In this document: in pieces, positions 1-10,560 of the stretch
Numbering within the stretch: position 1 is the stretch's first letter
Layout: each line of letters begins with the position of its first letter
Origin: Gigantopelta aegis
Lineage: Eukaryota > Mollusca > Gastropoda > Neomphalida > Peltospiridae
Assembly: GCF_016097555.1 (NCBI RefSeq)
Contig: NC_054708.1
Span: 1,368,382 to 1,432,381, forward strand
Length of the DNA stretch: 64,000 nt
Direction of reading: 5' to 3'
Notes under the pieces: generated by a model
The model's input: the letters and a program-made list of their open reading frames with translations, nothing else
What the model was told of the DNA's origin: nothing
Databases searched by the model: none
Program-made: the position numbers and the translations under genes

Positions 1-1390
1 GTGTATTTGATTGGTAACCAGACGAGCCAATTAATTGATGCTGTCTAGACACAAAAATACATACCGGTATTGTGGAATATTACCTGTCACCCCTAAAATT
101 GTAATGGACATGGTTTATTACTGTAAATAGTTCTGTAAAACTATTGATTAAGTAGACTTTTTCCATCTAAAACCATAGAACTGACCAATTACATAGTCCC
201 AAAGAAAAAAAAAAAAATCACTTTGGTATCGTGGGTTGTCATTTTTGCTCCAACGTAGCATATCAGTAGGCCTAATAGTGTACATTTTTCCTTTGGATTA
301 TTAAACAGAGAAAAATACTATAACCCCATTTTGTTCTGTTAATGCAACTTGAAATATATTTAGTTAAATAGTTTATTATATTATTACGTCATTTATGCTG
401 TTTTACAAGTCAGGTTGATCAAAGAAAAGCACCGTGTCGAAAATTACTGCTTTTGTTTACACTGTACATACAGGAGATGGTCAGGAGCTGACGTCACTTT
501 GCCCCAAGCTATCCCACCTGACGTCACAAAAACGAAACAAAATGGTTGCCCCCAGGAATAATCATGTTTTTTTATTAACTCTAAAATTACACGTTTTTCA
601 TTTGCTAAAGTGTCAGTATGTGTTGGTGGTCCAGGTATGCATCTTTCCAACACATAAGGCTCTTGTTTGAGTTGACCCTACCTTTAAGACAAAGGCAGGA
701 ACAATATTATTTCTTTTATTATTGAAGTCCAAACCAAATTATTTGGTCTGAATTTTTTTTTTTTTAATTTAAAATATGATTTTATGTACTGAGTAGTGTT
801 TTCTCATAGAGAGTCATATATATATATATGATAGCTGTCAAACGTGGTGACAATAACATTTGCACCCCAGCACATCAAACAGTAGTGATTAAAGTAAATT
901 TAAAATAATGTAACTGACACTACACTATAGTCCACCTAGCAGAACAGATTTTTATATACCTGTCTTGCATACAAGTACAACTTGGGATGGTGGGGTGTCA
1001 TTTACCATAATTAGGTCACTGTGACCTACTTGTAACAGATTACTTGACTTTAAAGGAAATCTGTGTCTGGCCATACCATCCTTGTTAATTTACATAAGAT
1101 CATCAAATCTTGCATGCAAGTACTACATAAGATGCCAGTGTATTGTATACTATAATTAGGTCATCAAGACCTACTTGTGATGGTTCTAGATAATACACCT
1201 GTTATTGGACCACCTAGACATGCTTTACATTGTAATACATTGTATATCGGACTACTACAAGTAACATAAATTTTCATAACTATTTCAATACATTGTATTA
1301 TTAAATACAAAGTAACATCTGACCATTTTATTATATTATAACACTATTTAAGAAGCAGACATAGTAGGCCCTAATAGTGACCTCATCATA
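1..1390. other. AT-rich non-coding DNA, no gene seen
   Basis: No ORF with coding character, RNA gene or clear element was recognised. Short runs of A (about 205-218) and T (about 752-764) and an (AT)n stretch near 818-828 are present. Two perfect CRE palindromes at 489-526 are listed separately. The two overlapping small ORFs of about 70 codons at 434-670 and 444-653 lie on opposite strands and resemble no protein I know. Confidence 0.6.
489..526. promoter_or_regulatory. Pair of CRE-type palindromes TGACGTCA
   Basis: TGACGTCA occurs at 489-496 and again at 519-526, exactly 30 bp apart. This is the full palindromic binding site of CREB/ATF bZIP factors. No gene start is visible nearby, and the surrounding 200 bp may belong to a dispersed repeat, so regulatory use is inference. 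Confidence 0.3.
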
Positions 1391-1394
1391 AGAG

Positions 1395-1490
1395 AGAAAG
1401 TTATGTTTAATGACACCACTAGAGCACATTGATTTATTAATCATCGGCTACTGGATGTCAAACATTTAGTTATTTTAACATAAATAAGGT
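1395..1490 (-). mobile_element. SINE fragment (molluscan type)
   Basis: The segment carries the conserved words AATGACACCACTAGAGCA and TTATTAATCATCGGCTA followed by GATGTCAAACATTTAG. The same words recur at about 1655, 4340, 13950, 19990 and 31265. On the plus strand this is the reverse of the element's 3' part. It is truncated, with no tRNA-like head. Confidence 0.6.
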
Positions 1491-1639
1491 AAATCGTCAT
1501 GAAAGTCAAACTTGATTTGTAACAGAACATGACAAAGCTATACACAAAATTTCAGCTCAATATGTCAAGGCATTGCAAACAAAATCCAGAAAACAAATTC
1601 TTGTATATATATGTTCAAGGCCATAACTATGTCAAAAAT

Positions 1640-1975
1640 GGGTCAATTGCCTTTTTGTTTAATGACCCCATTAGAGCACTAATTTATTAATCATCGGCTA
1701 TTAGATATCAAACATTTGTTAATTTTGACAGTTTTAGAGAGGAAACCTGCTAAATTTGTCCACTAGTAGCAAGGGATCTTTTATATGCACCATCCCCATG
1801 CCACGACCTTTGATCTACCAGCTGTGATGCACTGGCTGGAGCGAGGAATAGCTCAATGGACCCACCTACGGGATCGATCCGATCACGCCTCAAGTGAGCA
1901 CTTTACCGATGAGTTACATGCCACCTCCATAGGCGCGAGAAATGCATTGATCAATTATAGCCACATCATTGACAC
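1640..1975 (-). mobile_element. SINE copy, near full length, reversed
   Basis: From left to right the copy shows the tail words (TTTAATGACCCCATTAGAGC, ATCATCGGCTATTAGATA), then AGCAAGGGATCTTTTATATG, ACCTTTGATCTACCAG, and finally a degraded tRNA-like head in reverse (GTGAGCACTTTACCGATGAG). The head is the reverse complement of A-box and B-box-like sequence, so the element points to the minus strand. Compare the copies at 56838-57166 and 31255-31445. Confidence 0.65.
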
Positions 1976-2816
1976 AATATAAATAATAGTGACATGTCAC
2001 CATGGGTGTCGGAGGGATATACAAAATGGTAACATTGATGACAGAGAGACCTACGTGTAGATAATGGTGACATGTCAAGGAAGTGTGTGAGAGAGATAAA
2101 GAGAAGCACATGGAGACAGACCGAATAGAGTTATGTCTGGTGTAAGTAATGGTTTAAGTCATATGATGTGATCAGGATGGGAAAGAAACCCACTTGTGTG
2201 ATATAAACCAGTTGTGGAGCTCTGGATTGGTTCTGCTGGGGAGAAATGGTCCTCTGAATGATCACACACTGGGCTACCACTGTATTTATAGGAACATATC
2301 AAGGTTTGAATATTTGCAGGGATTCTAGACTATGGTAGCCCCACTCCCATGGCTAGTGAAAAAAAAGTTGTCTAATGCTGTATTCAAGTCTATTTTGTAA
2401 ATATGAATATCTTGCCCACCAACCCCCCCCCCCCCCCCCCCCCCCACCTTCCCATAATCTAAACTCCATCTCCTTTAGGTGACTATCTCAATTCCTGTTA
2501 GTAAAATTGTATTTACTTAAAGTAGGGCTAGTGGATTTTTAATCATGGCCAGTACATTTTAAAAATCACTGATCCCATGGCTAGTGGATTTGTATAACAA
2601 TTCTAGAAGCGTTGATATTTGATAATTATGACCACAGATTACTATTAATCAATGGGAACACCAGTAAAACAAAAACACATCTGTGTGGTGCTTAACAAAG
2701 TCACTACAAAAACACACCTTTTGACAAGTTACCATCAATTAATCATAACAAAAACAGTTCTATATAGCGCTTCAGAAAGTCACTACAAAAACACACTTTT
2801 TGACATGGAAGTTAAC
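1976..2816. other. Non-coding spacer downstream of FKBPL
   Basis: A poly-C run lies at about 2420-2445. An imperfect duplication repeats GACATGTCA-containing sequence near 1990 and 2065, and the words AAAGTCACTACAAAAACACAC repeat near 2697 and 2777. No coding exon was recognised. Confidence 0.5.
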
Positions 2817-2938
2817 CAGCAATTTATTGCAGTGAAAGATCGTGAAAATCTCTGAAGGAGAAATGTCAAATGAGCAATTTATTGCAGTGAAAGATTGTGA
2901 AAATCTCTGAAGGAGAAATGTCAAATGAGCAATTTCAT
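2817..2938. repeat. 55-bp tandem repeat overlapping the FKBPL stop codon
   Basis: The word AGCAATTT recurs at 2818, 2873 and 2928, a constant 55-bp spacing. The last partial copy runs into the FKBPL stop codon (reverse complement at 2935-2937). On the minus strand each of the two full copies supplies an AATAAA hexamer (TTTATT at 2823 and 2878), so the array lies in the 3'UTR and duplicates the probable polyadenylation signal. Confidence 0.75.
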
Positions 2939-4131
2939 GATGTGAACATTTTACTCAGACTGTCGGCCATTTTACTGTCGTTTTCTGCCTGTTTGCAAAG
3001 CACCTGGTTCTGCAGCAGTAGCACCGCCTTGTTGCTGGGATCCAGTGTGGCTGCCAGTGTGAGATCCGACTTGGCTCCGTCCAAATCATTGAGGTGAAGA
3101 AACGCCTGAGCTCGGCGGTACAGCGCCTTCACCTTCTTGGGATTCAGTGTGAGAGCATTGGAGCAGTTAGTGATCACAAAGTCATAGCGTCTGCTTTTCA
3201 TCTGGCATGCTGCCAAGTTCATGTAGCACCTACACCGGAGTTCACTGTAGTCGTCAAACATCAATTGCGGAATATTTTCTTCTGGAGACATGCATATCAA
3301 ATACTTCAAAGCTTTGCTGAATCTCTTGAAAGCATATTCGATGTTTCCAGTTCTGAAATACTCTGTACCTTTGTTCTTATTAACATGTGCCAATGAGAAC
3401 TTGTCTTCTGGTGACAGCTGCCAGATGGGTATGCCATTTGTGAATGACTTCAAATGAATCTGTAATGTAAACGTTTCAGGCAGTTTGCCCATCATAGCAT
3501 CCTCATTCATGTGATCAAACATTTTAGTTTCACATATTTCACCTGCTTTCATTGTTAATAAGCAAAGGTCTATTTGTTCGGTAGGGACACTATATGATTC
3601 CCCTATTTCAATCTCAATGTCTGTTCCGAACAGATACCCCAAGCACTTTGCACTTTGAGGAACGTCGCACCCAGAAGTTGAGATAAAGAGAGACACAAGA
3701 CATTTAGTACCATCTTGTGGTCTTAATATTCCATGACCATCACAAACAATCTGCTTTGAAAATCGACCACCATAATTGTGAATATTTAGTTTTTCTGAGA
3801 CCATTTCCGTGCAGTCTGTCATCTGACAACAGTCCGAGTTGACAACAACACTTGACGTCAACTTGTCACACGTGGAAAACATGTCACCTTCCCCTGATCT
3901 GTCACCGGTGAATGACGAGAGTGTAGCTTTGTCAACCTCTGTCATGTCTGTTGATAAGCCTGCTGCATCGGACACAAGTGGAAACCTATCTGCGTTCTCC
4001 ATCATGTTGTTGTTGTAGTGTTCTTGTGTAACCGCATGTCTTTCTGCTCCAACTGCCAGCGACATCATGTCACTCGCCATCTGGGCCTCAGTCTCTGTGT
4101 CCATTAACGTGATGTCAGCGTCGACATCCAT
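2935..4131 (-). CDS. FKBPL: FK506-binding protein-like (FKBPL), TPR co-chaperone
   Basis: The uninterrupted 398-codon ORF matches vertebrate FKBPL (WISp39) along its length. Residues 1-115 are acidic and low in conservation. Residues about 123-230 form an FKBP-type fold region with KQIVCDGHGILRP, which aligns with the KIVIRGHGLDKP type of motif. It ends in LKSFTNGIPIWQLSPEDK, and the usual PPIase active-site pattern is not evident. Residues about 244-380 hold a three-TPR block, including GTEYFRTGN, NLAACQ and KALYRRAQA. The C-terminus KMADSLSKMF fits the family's terminal LRKMF motif. Family knowledge: FKBPL binds Hsp90 through the TPRs and acts in the cytoplasm and nucleus, in steroid-receptor complexes and p21 stability. 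Length is slightly above the human 349 aa. Coding sequence in one exon is usual for FKBPL. The ATG at 4129-4131 is chosen because a 3' splice site lies about 50 bp upstream and no better in-frame ATG precedes it. Confidence 0.9.
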   Translation of the reverse strand: MDVDADITLMDTETEAQMASDMMSLAVGAERHAVTQEHYNNNMMENADRFPLVSDAAGLSTDMTEVDKATLSSFTGDRSGEGDMFSTCDKLTSSVVVNSDCCQMTDCTEMVSEKLNIHNYGGRFSKQIVCDGHGILRPQDGTKCLVSLFISTSGCDVPQSAKCLGYLFGTDIEIEIGESYSVPTEQIDLCLLTMKAGEICETKMFDHMNEDAMMGKLPETFTLQIHLKSFTNGIPIWQLSPEDKFSLAHVNKNKGTEYFRTGNIEYAFKRFSKALKYLICMSPEENIPQLMFDDYSELRCRCYMNLAACQMKSRRYDFVITNCSNALTLNPKKVKALYRRAQAFLHLNDLDGAKSDLTLAATLDPSNKAVLLLQNQVLCKQAENDSKMADSLSKMFTS

Positions 4132-4190
4132 TTTTAACTTTAATTTTCTTGTTCACGTGAGACAAGGAGGATAACACTTCTGAAAAAAAA
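4132..4190 (-). promoter_or_regulatory. 5'UTR and 3' splice site of FKBPL
   Basis: On the minus strand a pyrimidine run (ctcttttttttttcag) ends at 4180, so the coding exon probably begins at 4179 with about 48 nt of 5'UTR before the ATG. This implies a non-coding first exon further right that I cannot place. A diverged copy of the whole module (acceptor, UTR and ATG context) lies at 4250-4314. Confidence 0.55.
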
Positions 4191-4249
4191 AGAGTACAGG
4201 ACACATTAATTACCTAAAACACACTGGTGACATTCTATTCTGTTGTCAG

Positions 4250-4314
4250 AATCGACATCCATTTTTAAGTTTCTTTGTATTTTTCAAATGTGACAAGGAG
4301 GATCACTTCTGAAA
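4250..4314 (-). repeat. Duplicated FKBPL start-codon/acceptor module
   Basis: On the plus strand, TCGACATCCATTTTTAA, GACAAGGAGGAT and CACTTCTGAAAA recur in the same order and spacing as at about 4122-4186. The copy keeps an ATGGATGTCGA start context and a ctcttttcag acceptor on the minus strand, but runs into no ORF. Confidence 0.7.
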
Positions 4315-4329
4315 AGAGTTCAAGTCATA

Positions 4330-4470
4330 ATTGAAGTTAAAGTTTGATTTGATTAATGACACCATTAGAGCACACTGCTGTATTAATCATCGACTAAATT
4401 GGATGTCAAAAATTTGGTAATTCTCACATACACACACACACAAAAAACACACACACACACATATATAACA
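4330..4470 (-). mobile_element. SINE fragment plus CA microsatellite
   Basis: TTAATGACACCATTAGAGCA and TTAATCATCGACTAA mark a truncated SINE 3' region, followed from about 4425 to 4460 by a CA/CACACA run. Confidence 0.55.
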
Positions 4471-4519
4471 CAGGCTGGCCAAAAGTATTTGTCCGCTTGC
4501 CCCAGGGGGGTAAATATTT

Positions 4520-5015
4520 GCTCGGACGATTAAAATTTACAATTCAGTCGTTATTTATCTACAGCTCATCTTCGCTTGGGCTGTCATGGTCAGTTCTACA
4601 GGGTTTTCAATTATGTAAAATATACAATTCAGTCGTCTGCCGGGCAACCAAAATTTCCAAACACAAACTGCCTTTTTACCCCTTTTGTACACTTGCGATT
4701 TTTGTAATTCTGTAATCTACAGCAAGTATCCAGGGGTGCACAAATGTGAAATTGTGATGGTTGCCCACCGGGCAACCAGTAGCTGAAGTTTGGTTGCCCA
4801 ACATCATCTCTTGGCTGCCCACATATTTCATAAAAGTTTTATGAATATAATTTTGAACTGTCATTAAAATGAAACTGAAATTTAAATTAAAATATTTTTA
4901 TTATCATTACTTACCAGTTTAGTTTTTTGTTTTTTTTAACATTATTTATCTATGTACAGCTCATCTTCGCTTTGGCTGTCATGGTCAGTTCTACAGGGTT
5001 TTCAATTATTAAAAC
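4520..5015. repeat. Direct repeats and GTTGCCCG palindromes
   Basis: A ~65-bp segment with CAGCTCATCTTCGCTT, GGCTGTCATGGTCAGTTC and GGGTTTTCAATTAT occurs at about 4558 and again at about 4957. Between them are several GGTTGCCC/GGGCAACC words, including a perfect inverted pair with 8-bp arms and a 3-bp loop at about 4759-4777. The same word type recurs near 6015 and 11150, suggesting remnants of one dispersed element. Nothing here looks coding. Confidence 0.5.
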
Positions 5016-6213
5016 AAAGACAAGCTAATCAATTTGGGAAGGGGTAGTTCAACAATTACCTGACAGACACAAATCAGGCTTTTATATCCCCCCCCCCCCC
5101 CATCACAACATCATGTAATGCTGGGGAAAACATGCACACACACTTCACACCCTCCAAAAAAGGGGGCGAACAAACTCTAAAATTATGTAATACTCGTTTC
5201 AACAGCTGCATCATCCATTCCCAAAGATTGTGAAGTAGTTTAGCCAACATTATTCAGCACAAAATTTGAACGACTTCTCAATTTCTATGTATGAGATTGA
5301 ACAAAGTAATATTACAAGATATTGTTTTTAAAAGAATACATAACTGTTAACAAACAATCCCCACCGTTCAATAATGCGTACAATTCCAATGATGCAAAAC
5401 GCCGCAGGAATTGCTTCATTGTTGAACGGCGCGGGAATACTCTGTAAAACAGTGTACACGTGACGATCATGAGTAGCAGGCCTGATCCGCATTTTCAGTG
5501 ATACCAAACATTTTTTCTCTCATGTCAAATCGACCCTACTTAGTACTACTAGTTTGTCCCTATCCAGATTATTTCAAAACCAAATACATATTTTATATTG
5601 ACGATATTACTAAACCATTTAACAAAAGTACAATTTAATTCATGAAAATACGAAGAACTTAAAACAGGAAAAACATGTTTTACAAAATGCAGAACTCGTT
5701 ATGAAGTAAAGTTAACAATGACAACATTTAAGAAATATTTCATTATTAATTAGAATGGCCAGATGGTGTCACAATCACACTCGGTAAGCACAAGTCGTCA
5801 GTATTGAGATGCGTCAACAAGGTTTTTAGGGTGAACTGGAAATATCTGGCATATGGCTTTTCAAAACGCCTGCCAAAATCATGCACGGTGGACCCTGAGT
5901 GAATGGCCGCGTTATGGTGGATATTTATATTGCCTGTCAGTCAAGATGTCAGTGCCCTTGACTGTCCGAGTGTCGTGAAGTTGTGTTTTTCATTTTATTT
6001 GTTTTATGATTTTCTTGGTTGCCCGTCGGGCAACTGTTTGACAAAGAATGGTTGCCTGCAACATATTTTGGTTGTCCCGGGGGTGCGGACAACCAATTTG
6101 CGCACCTCTGAGCTGCATCATCCATCATTTCAAAGCTTGGCCAAGACCACGAAGCCGTTCACAGACTTCGATTGGTTGTGCAAGTAAGAAAACTATAACT
6201 TACCCCCAACCCC
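5016..6213. other. Non-coding spacer with a hairpin and poly-C
   Basis: Poly-C lies at about 5090-5101. An inverted repeat at about 5363-5429 pairs CCGTTCAATAATG with CATTGTTGAACGG, and AATTCC with GGAATT inside it. Another GTTGCCCGTCGGGCAAC palindrome is at about 6020-6036. No exon was recognised. Confidence 0.5.
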
Positions 6214-6296
6214 CCCATCTCTCTCTCTCTCTTTCGTTCTATCCACCCATCCCCTATGTACAGTGTGTGTGTGTGTATGTGTGTGTGTGTGTGTGA
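6214..6296. repeat. CT and GT microsatellites
   Basis: A (CT)n run at about 6219-6233 is followed by a (GT)n run at about 6264-6295, immediately before the left flank of the 41-bp array. Confidence 0.8.
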
Positions 6297-6371
6297 CACT
6301 CCTGGACTCCACGGAAACGATAGTTTTCGGTACCGTATCGGTAAAATTACAAAACCGAACTTTCGTTTCCC

Positions 6372-9300
6372 ATGATTGTTATATCGAGTACTGTATTTGA
6401 CCGGAAGTAGGCCCACGTATTATATAGAGTATTGTATTTGACCGGAAGTAGGCCCACGTATTATACAGAGTATTGTATTTGACCGGAAGTAGGCCCACGT
6501 ATTATACAGAGTAATGTATTTGACCGGAAGTAGGCCCACGTATTATACAGAGTACTGTATTTGACCGGAAGTAGGCCCACGTATTATACAGAGTACTGTA
6601 TTTGACCGGAAGTAGGCCCACGTATCATATCGAGTACTGTATTTGACCGGAAGTAGGCCCACGTATCATATCGAGTACTGTATTTGACCGGAAGTAGGCC
6701 CACGTATCATATAGAGTACTGTATTTGACCGGAAGTAGGCCCACGTATCATATAGAGTACTGTATTTGACCGGAAGTAGGCCCACGTATCATATCGAGTA
6801 CTGTATTTGACCAGAAGTAGGCCCACGTATTATATAGAGTATTGTATTTGACAGGCCCACGTATCATATCGAGTACTGTATTTGACCGGAAGTAGGCCCA
6901 CGTATCATATCGAGTACTGTATTTCACCGGAAGTAGGCCCACGTATCATATCGAGTACTGTATTTCACCGGAAGTAGGCCCACGTATCATATCGAGTACT
7001 GTATTTCACCGGAAGTAGGCCCACGTATCATATCGAGTACTGTATTTCACCGGAAGTAGGCCCACGTATCATATCGAGTACTGTATTTCACCGGAAGTAG
7101 GCCCACGTATCATATCGAGTACTGTATTTCACCGGAAGTAGGCCCACGTATCATATCGAGTACTGTATTTCACCGGAAGTAGGCCCACGTATCATATCGA
7201 GTACTGTATTTCACCGGAAGTAGGCCCACGTATCATATCGAGTACTGTATTTCACCGGAAGTAGGCCCACGTATCATATCGAGTACTGTATTTCACCGGA
7301 AGTAGGCCCACGTATGATATCGAGTACTGTATTTCACCGGAAGTAGGCCCACGTATTATATAGAGTACTGTATTTGACCGGAAGTAGGCCCACGTATCAT
7401 ATCGAGTACTGTATTTGACCGGAAGTAGGCCCACGTATCATATCAAGTACTGTATTTGACCGGAAGTAGGCCCACGTATCATATCGAGTACTGTATTTGA
7501 CCGGAAGTAGGCCCACGTATCATATAGAGTACTGTATTTGACCGGAAGTAGGCCCACGTATCATATCGAGTACTGTATTTGACCGGAAGTAGGCCCACGT
7601 ATCACATCGAGTACTGTATTTGACCGGAAGTAGGCCCACGTATCACATCGAGTACTGTATTTGACCGGAAGTAGGCCCACGTATCACATCGAGTACTGTA
7701 TTTGACCGGAAGTAGGCCCACGTATCACATCGAGTACTGTATTTGACCGGAAGTAGGCCCACGTATCACATCGAGTACTGTATTTGACCGGAAGTAGGCC
7801 CACGTATTATATAGAGTATTGTATTTGACAGGCCCACGTATCATATCGAGTACTGTATTTGACCGGAAGTAGGCCCACATATTATATAGAGTACTGTATT
7901 TGACCGGAAGTAGGCCCACGTATTATATAGAGTACTGTATTTGACCGGAAGTAGGCCCACGTATTATATAGAGTACTGTATTTGACCGGAAGTAGGCCCA
8001 CGTATCATATAGAGTACTGTATTTGACCGGAAGTAGGCCCACGTATCATATCGAGTACTGTATTTGACCGGAAGTAGGCCCACGTATCATATCGAGTACT
8101 GTATTTGACCGGAAGTAGGCCCACGTATCATATCGAGTACTGTATTTGACCGGAAGTAGGCCCACGTATCATATCGAGTACTGTATTTGACCGGAAGTAG
8201 GCCCACGTATCATATCGAGTACTGTATTTGACCGGAAGTAGGCCCACGTATCATATAGAGTACTGTATTTGACCGGAAGTAGGCCCACGTATCATATAGA
8301 GTACTGTATTTGACCGGAACTAGGCCCACGTATCATATCGAGTACTGTATTTGACCGGAAGTAGGCCCACGTATCATATCGAGTACTGTATTTGACCGGA
8401 AGTAGGCCCACGTATCATATCGAGTACTGTATTTGACCGGAAGTAGGCCCACGTATCATATCGAGTACTGTATTTGACCGGAAGTAGGCCCACGTATCAT
8501 ATCGAGTACTGTATTTGACCGGAAGTAGGCCCACGTATCATATCGAGTACTGTATTTGACCGGAAGTAGGCCCACGTATCATATCGAGTACTGTATTTGA
8601 CCGGAAGTAGGCCCACGTATTATATCGAGTACTGTATTTGACCGGAAGTAGGCCCACGTATTATATCGAGTACTGTATTTGACCGGAAGTAGGCCCACGT
8701 ATCATATCGAGTACTGTATTTGACCGGAAGTAGGCCCACGTATCATATCGAGTACTGTATTTGACCGGAAGTAGGCCCACGTATTATATAGAGTACTGTA
8801 TTTGACCGGAAGTAGGCCCACGTATTATATCGAGTACTGTATTTGACCGGAAGTAGGCCCACGTATTATATCGAGTACTGTATTTGACCGGAAGTAGGCC
8901 CACGTATCATATCGAGTACTGTATTTGACCGGAAGTAGGCCCACGTATCATATCGAGTACTGTATTTGACCGGAAGTAGGCCCACGTATCATATCGAGTA
9001 CTGTATTTGACCGGAAGTAGGCCCACGTATCATATCGAGTACTGTATTTGACCGCAAGTAGGCCCACGTATTATATCGAGTACTGTATTTGACCGCAAGT
9101 AGGCCCACGTATCATATCGAGTACTGTATTTGACCGCAAGTAGGCCCACGTATCATATCGAGTACTGTATTTGACCGCAAGTAGGCCCACGTATCATATC
9201 GAGTACTGTATTTGACCGCAAGTAGGCCCACGTATCATATCGAGTACTGTATTTGACCGGAAGTAGGCCCACGTATTATATAGAGTATTGTATTTGACCG

Positions 9301-10341
9301 CAAGTAGGCCCACGTATCATATAGAGTACTGTATTTGACCGGAAGTAGGCCCACGTATCATATCGAGTACTGTATTTGACCGGAAGTAGGCCCACGTATC
9401 ATATCGAGTACTGTATTTCACCGGAAGTAGGCCCACGTATCATATCGAGTACTGTATTTGACCGGAAGTAGGCCCACGTATCATATCGAGTACTGTATTT
9501 GACCGGAAGTAGGCCCACCTATTATATAGAGTACTGTATTTGACCGGAAGTAGGCCCACCTATTATATAGAGTACTGTATTTGACCGGAAGTAGGCACAC
9601 GTATTATATAGAGTACTGTATTTGACCGGAAGTAGGCACACGTATTATATAGAGTACTGTATTTGACCGGAAGTAGGCCCACGTATCATATCGAGTACTG
9701 TATTTGACCGGAAGTAGGCCCACGTATCATATCGAGTACTGTATTTGACCGGAAGTAGGCCCACGTATCATATCGAGTACTGTATTTGACCGGAAGTAGG
9801 CCCACGTATGATATCGAGTACTGTATTTGACCGGAAGTAGGCCCACGTATTATATAGAGTACTGTATTTGACCGGAAGTAGGCCCACGTATTATATAGAG
9901 TACTGTATTTGACCGGAAGTAGGCCCACGTATCATATCGAGTACTGTATTTGACCGGAAGTAGGCCCACGTATTATATAGAGTACTGTATTTGACCGGAA
10001 GTAGGCCCACGTATTATATCGAGTACTGTATTTGACCGGAAGTAGGCCCACGTATCATATAGAGTACTGTATTTGACCGGAAGTAGGCCCACGTATCATA
10101 TCGAGTACTGTATTTGACCGGAAGTAGGCCCACGTATGATATAGAGTACTGTATTTGACCGGAAGTAGGCCCACGTATCATATCGAGTACTGTATTTGAC
10201 CGGAAGTAGGCCCACGTATTATATCGAGTACTGTATTTGACCGGAAGTAGGCCCACATATTATATAGAGTACTGTATTTGACCGGAAGTAGGCCCACGTA
10301 TTATATAGAGTACTGTATTTGACCGGAAGTAGGCCCACGTC
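6372..10341. repeat. Satellite array, 41-bp unit, ~95 copies, ETS-like site in each
   Basis: The unit reads GAGTACTGTATTTGACCGG followed by AAGTAGGCCCACGTATCAT and ATC. Spacing measured at TCGAGTACTG (6951, 6992) is 41 bp, and array length divided by unit gives about 97 units. Nearly every unit has ACCGGAAGT, the ETS-family consensus. Variants cluster: TTTCACC (about 6910-7350 and one near 9417), TCACATCG (about 7600-7790), GACCGCAAG (about 9050-9310), CACCTATTAT (about 9515-9560). A rare shortened unit with TTTGACAGGCCC appears near 6845 and 7825, so a block of the array was itself duplicated. The unit is not a multiple of 3 and ORFs through it are incidental. Confidence 0.95.
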
Positions 10342-10560
10342 TTTGAATAAATGCCCTCCTCCTTTTTGTAGGCATTTAAGAAATTAGGCTTATTCATAAA
10401 TCATGGTATTTCGGTACCGTGTCGATAGCCTGTCGGTAAAATCACTAAACTGAACTTTCGTTTCCCATGATTATTATAACGAGTACTGTATTTGACCGGA
10501 AGTAGGCCCACTTATTATATAGAGTACTGTATTTGACCGGAAGTAGGCCCACGTCTTTGA
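10342..10560. repeat. Right flank of the 41-bp array with repeated flank module
   Basis: Sequence at about 10395-10480 (GGTACCGT, GAACTTTCGTTTCCCATGAT) repeats the left flank at about 6325-6390, followed by one or two more 41-bp units. The word GTCTTTGAATAAATGCCCT occurs at about 10341 and 10553. The array and its flank were therefore duplicated together. Confidence 0.7.

Noticed and set aside
6748..10256. Minus-strand ORFs MGLLPVKYSTRYDTW and similar
   Set aside because: Repeating translations of the 41-bp satellite; short, many and interchangeable.
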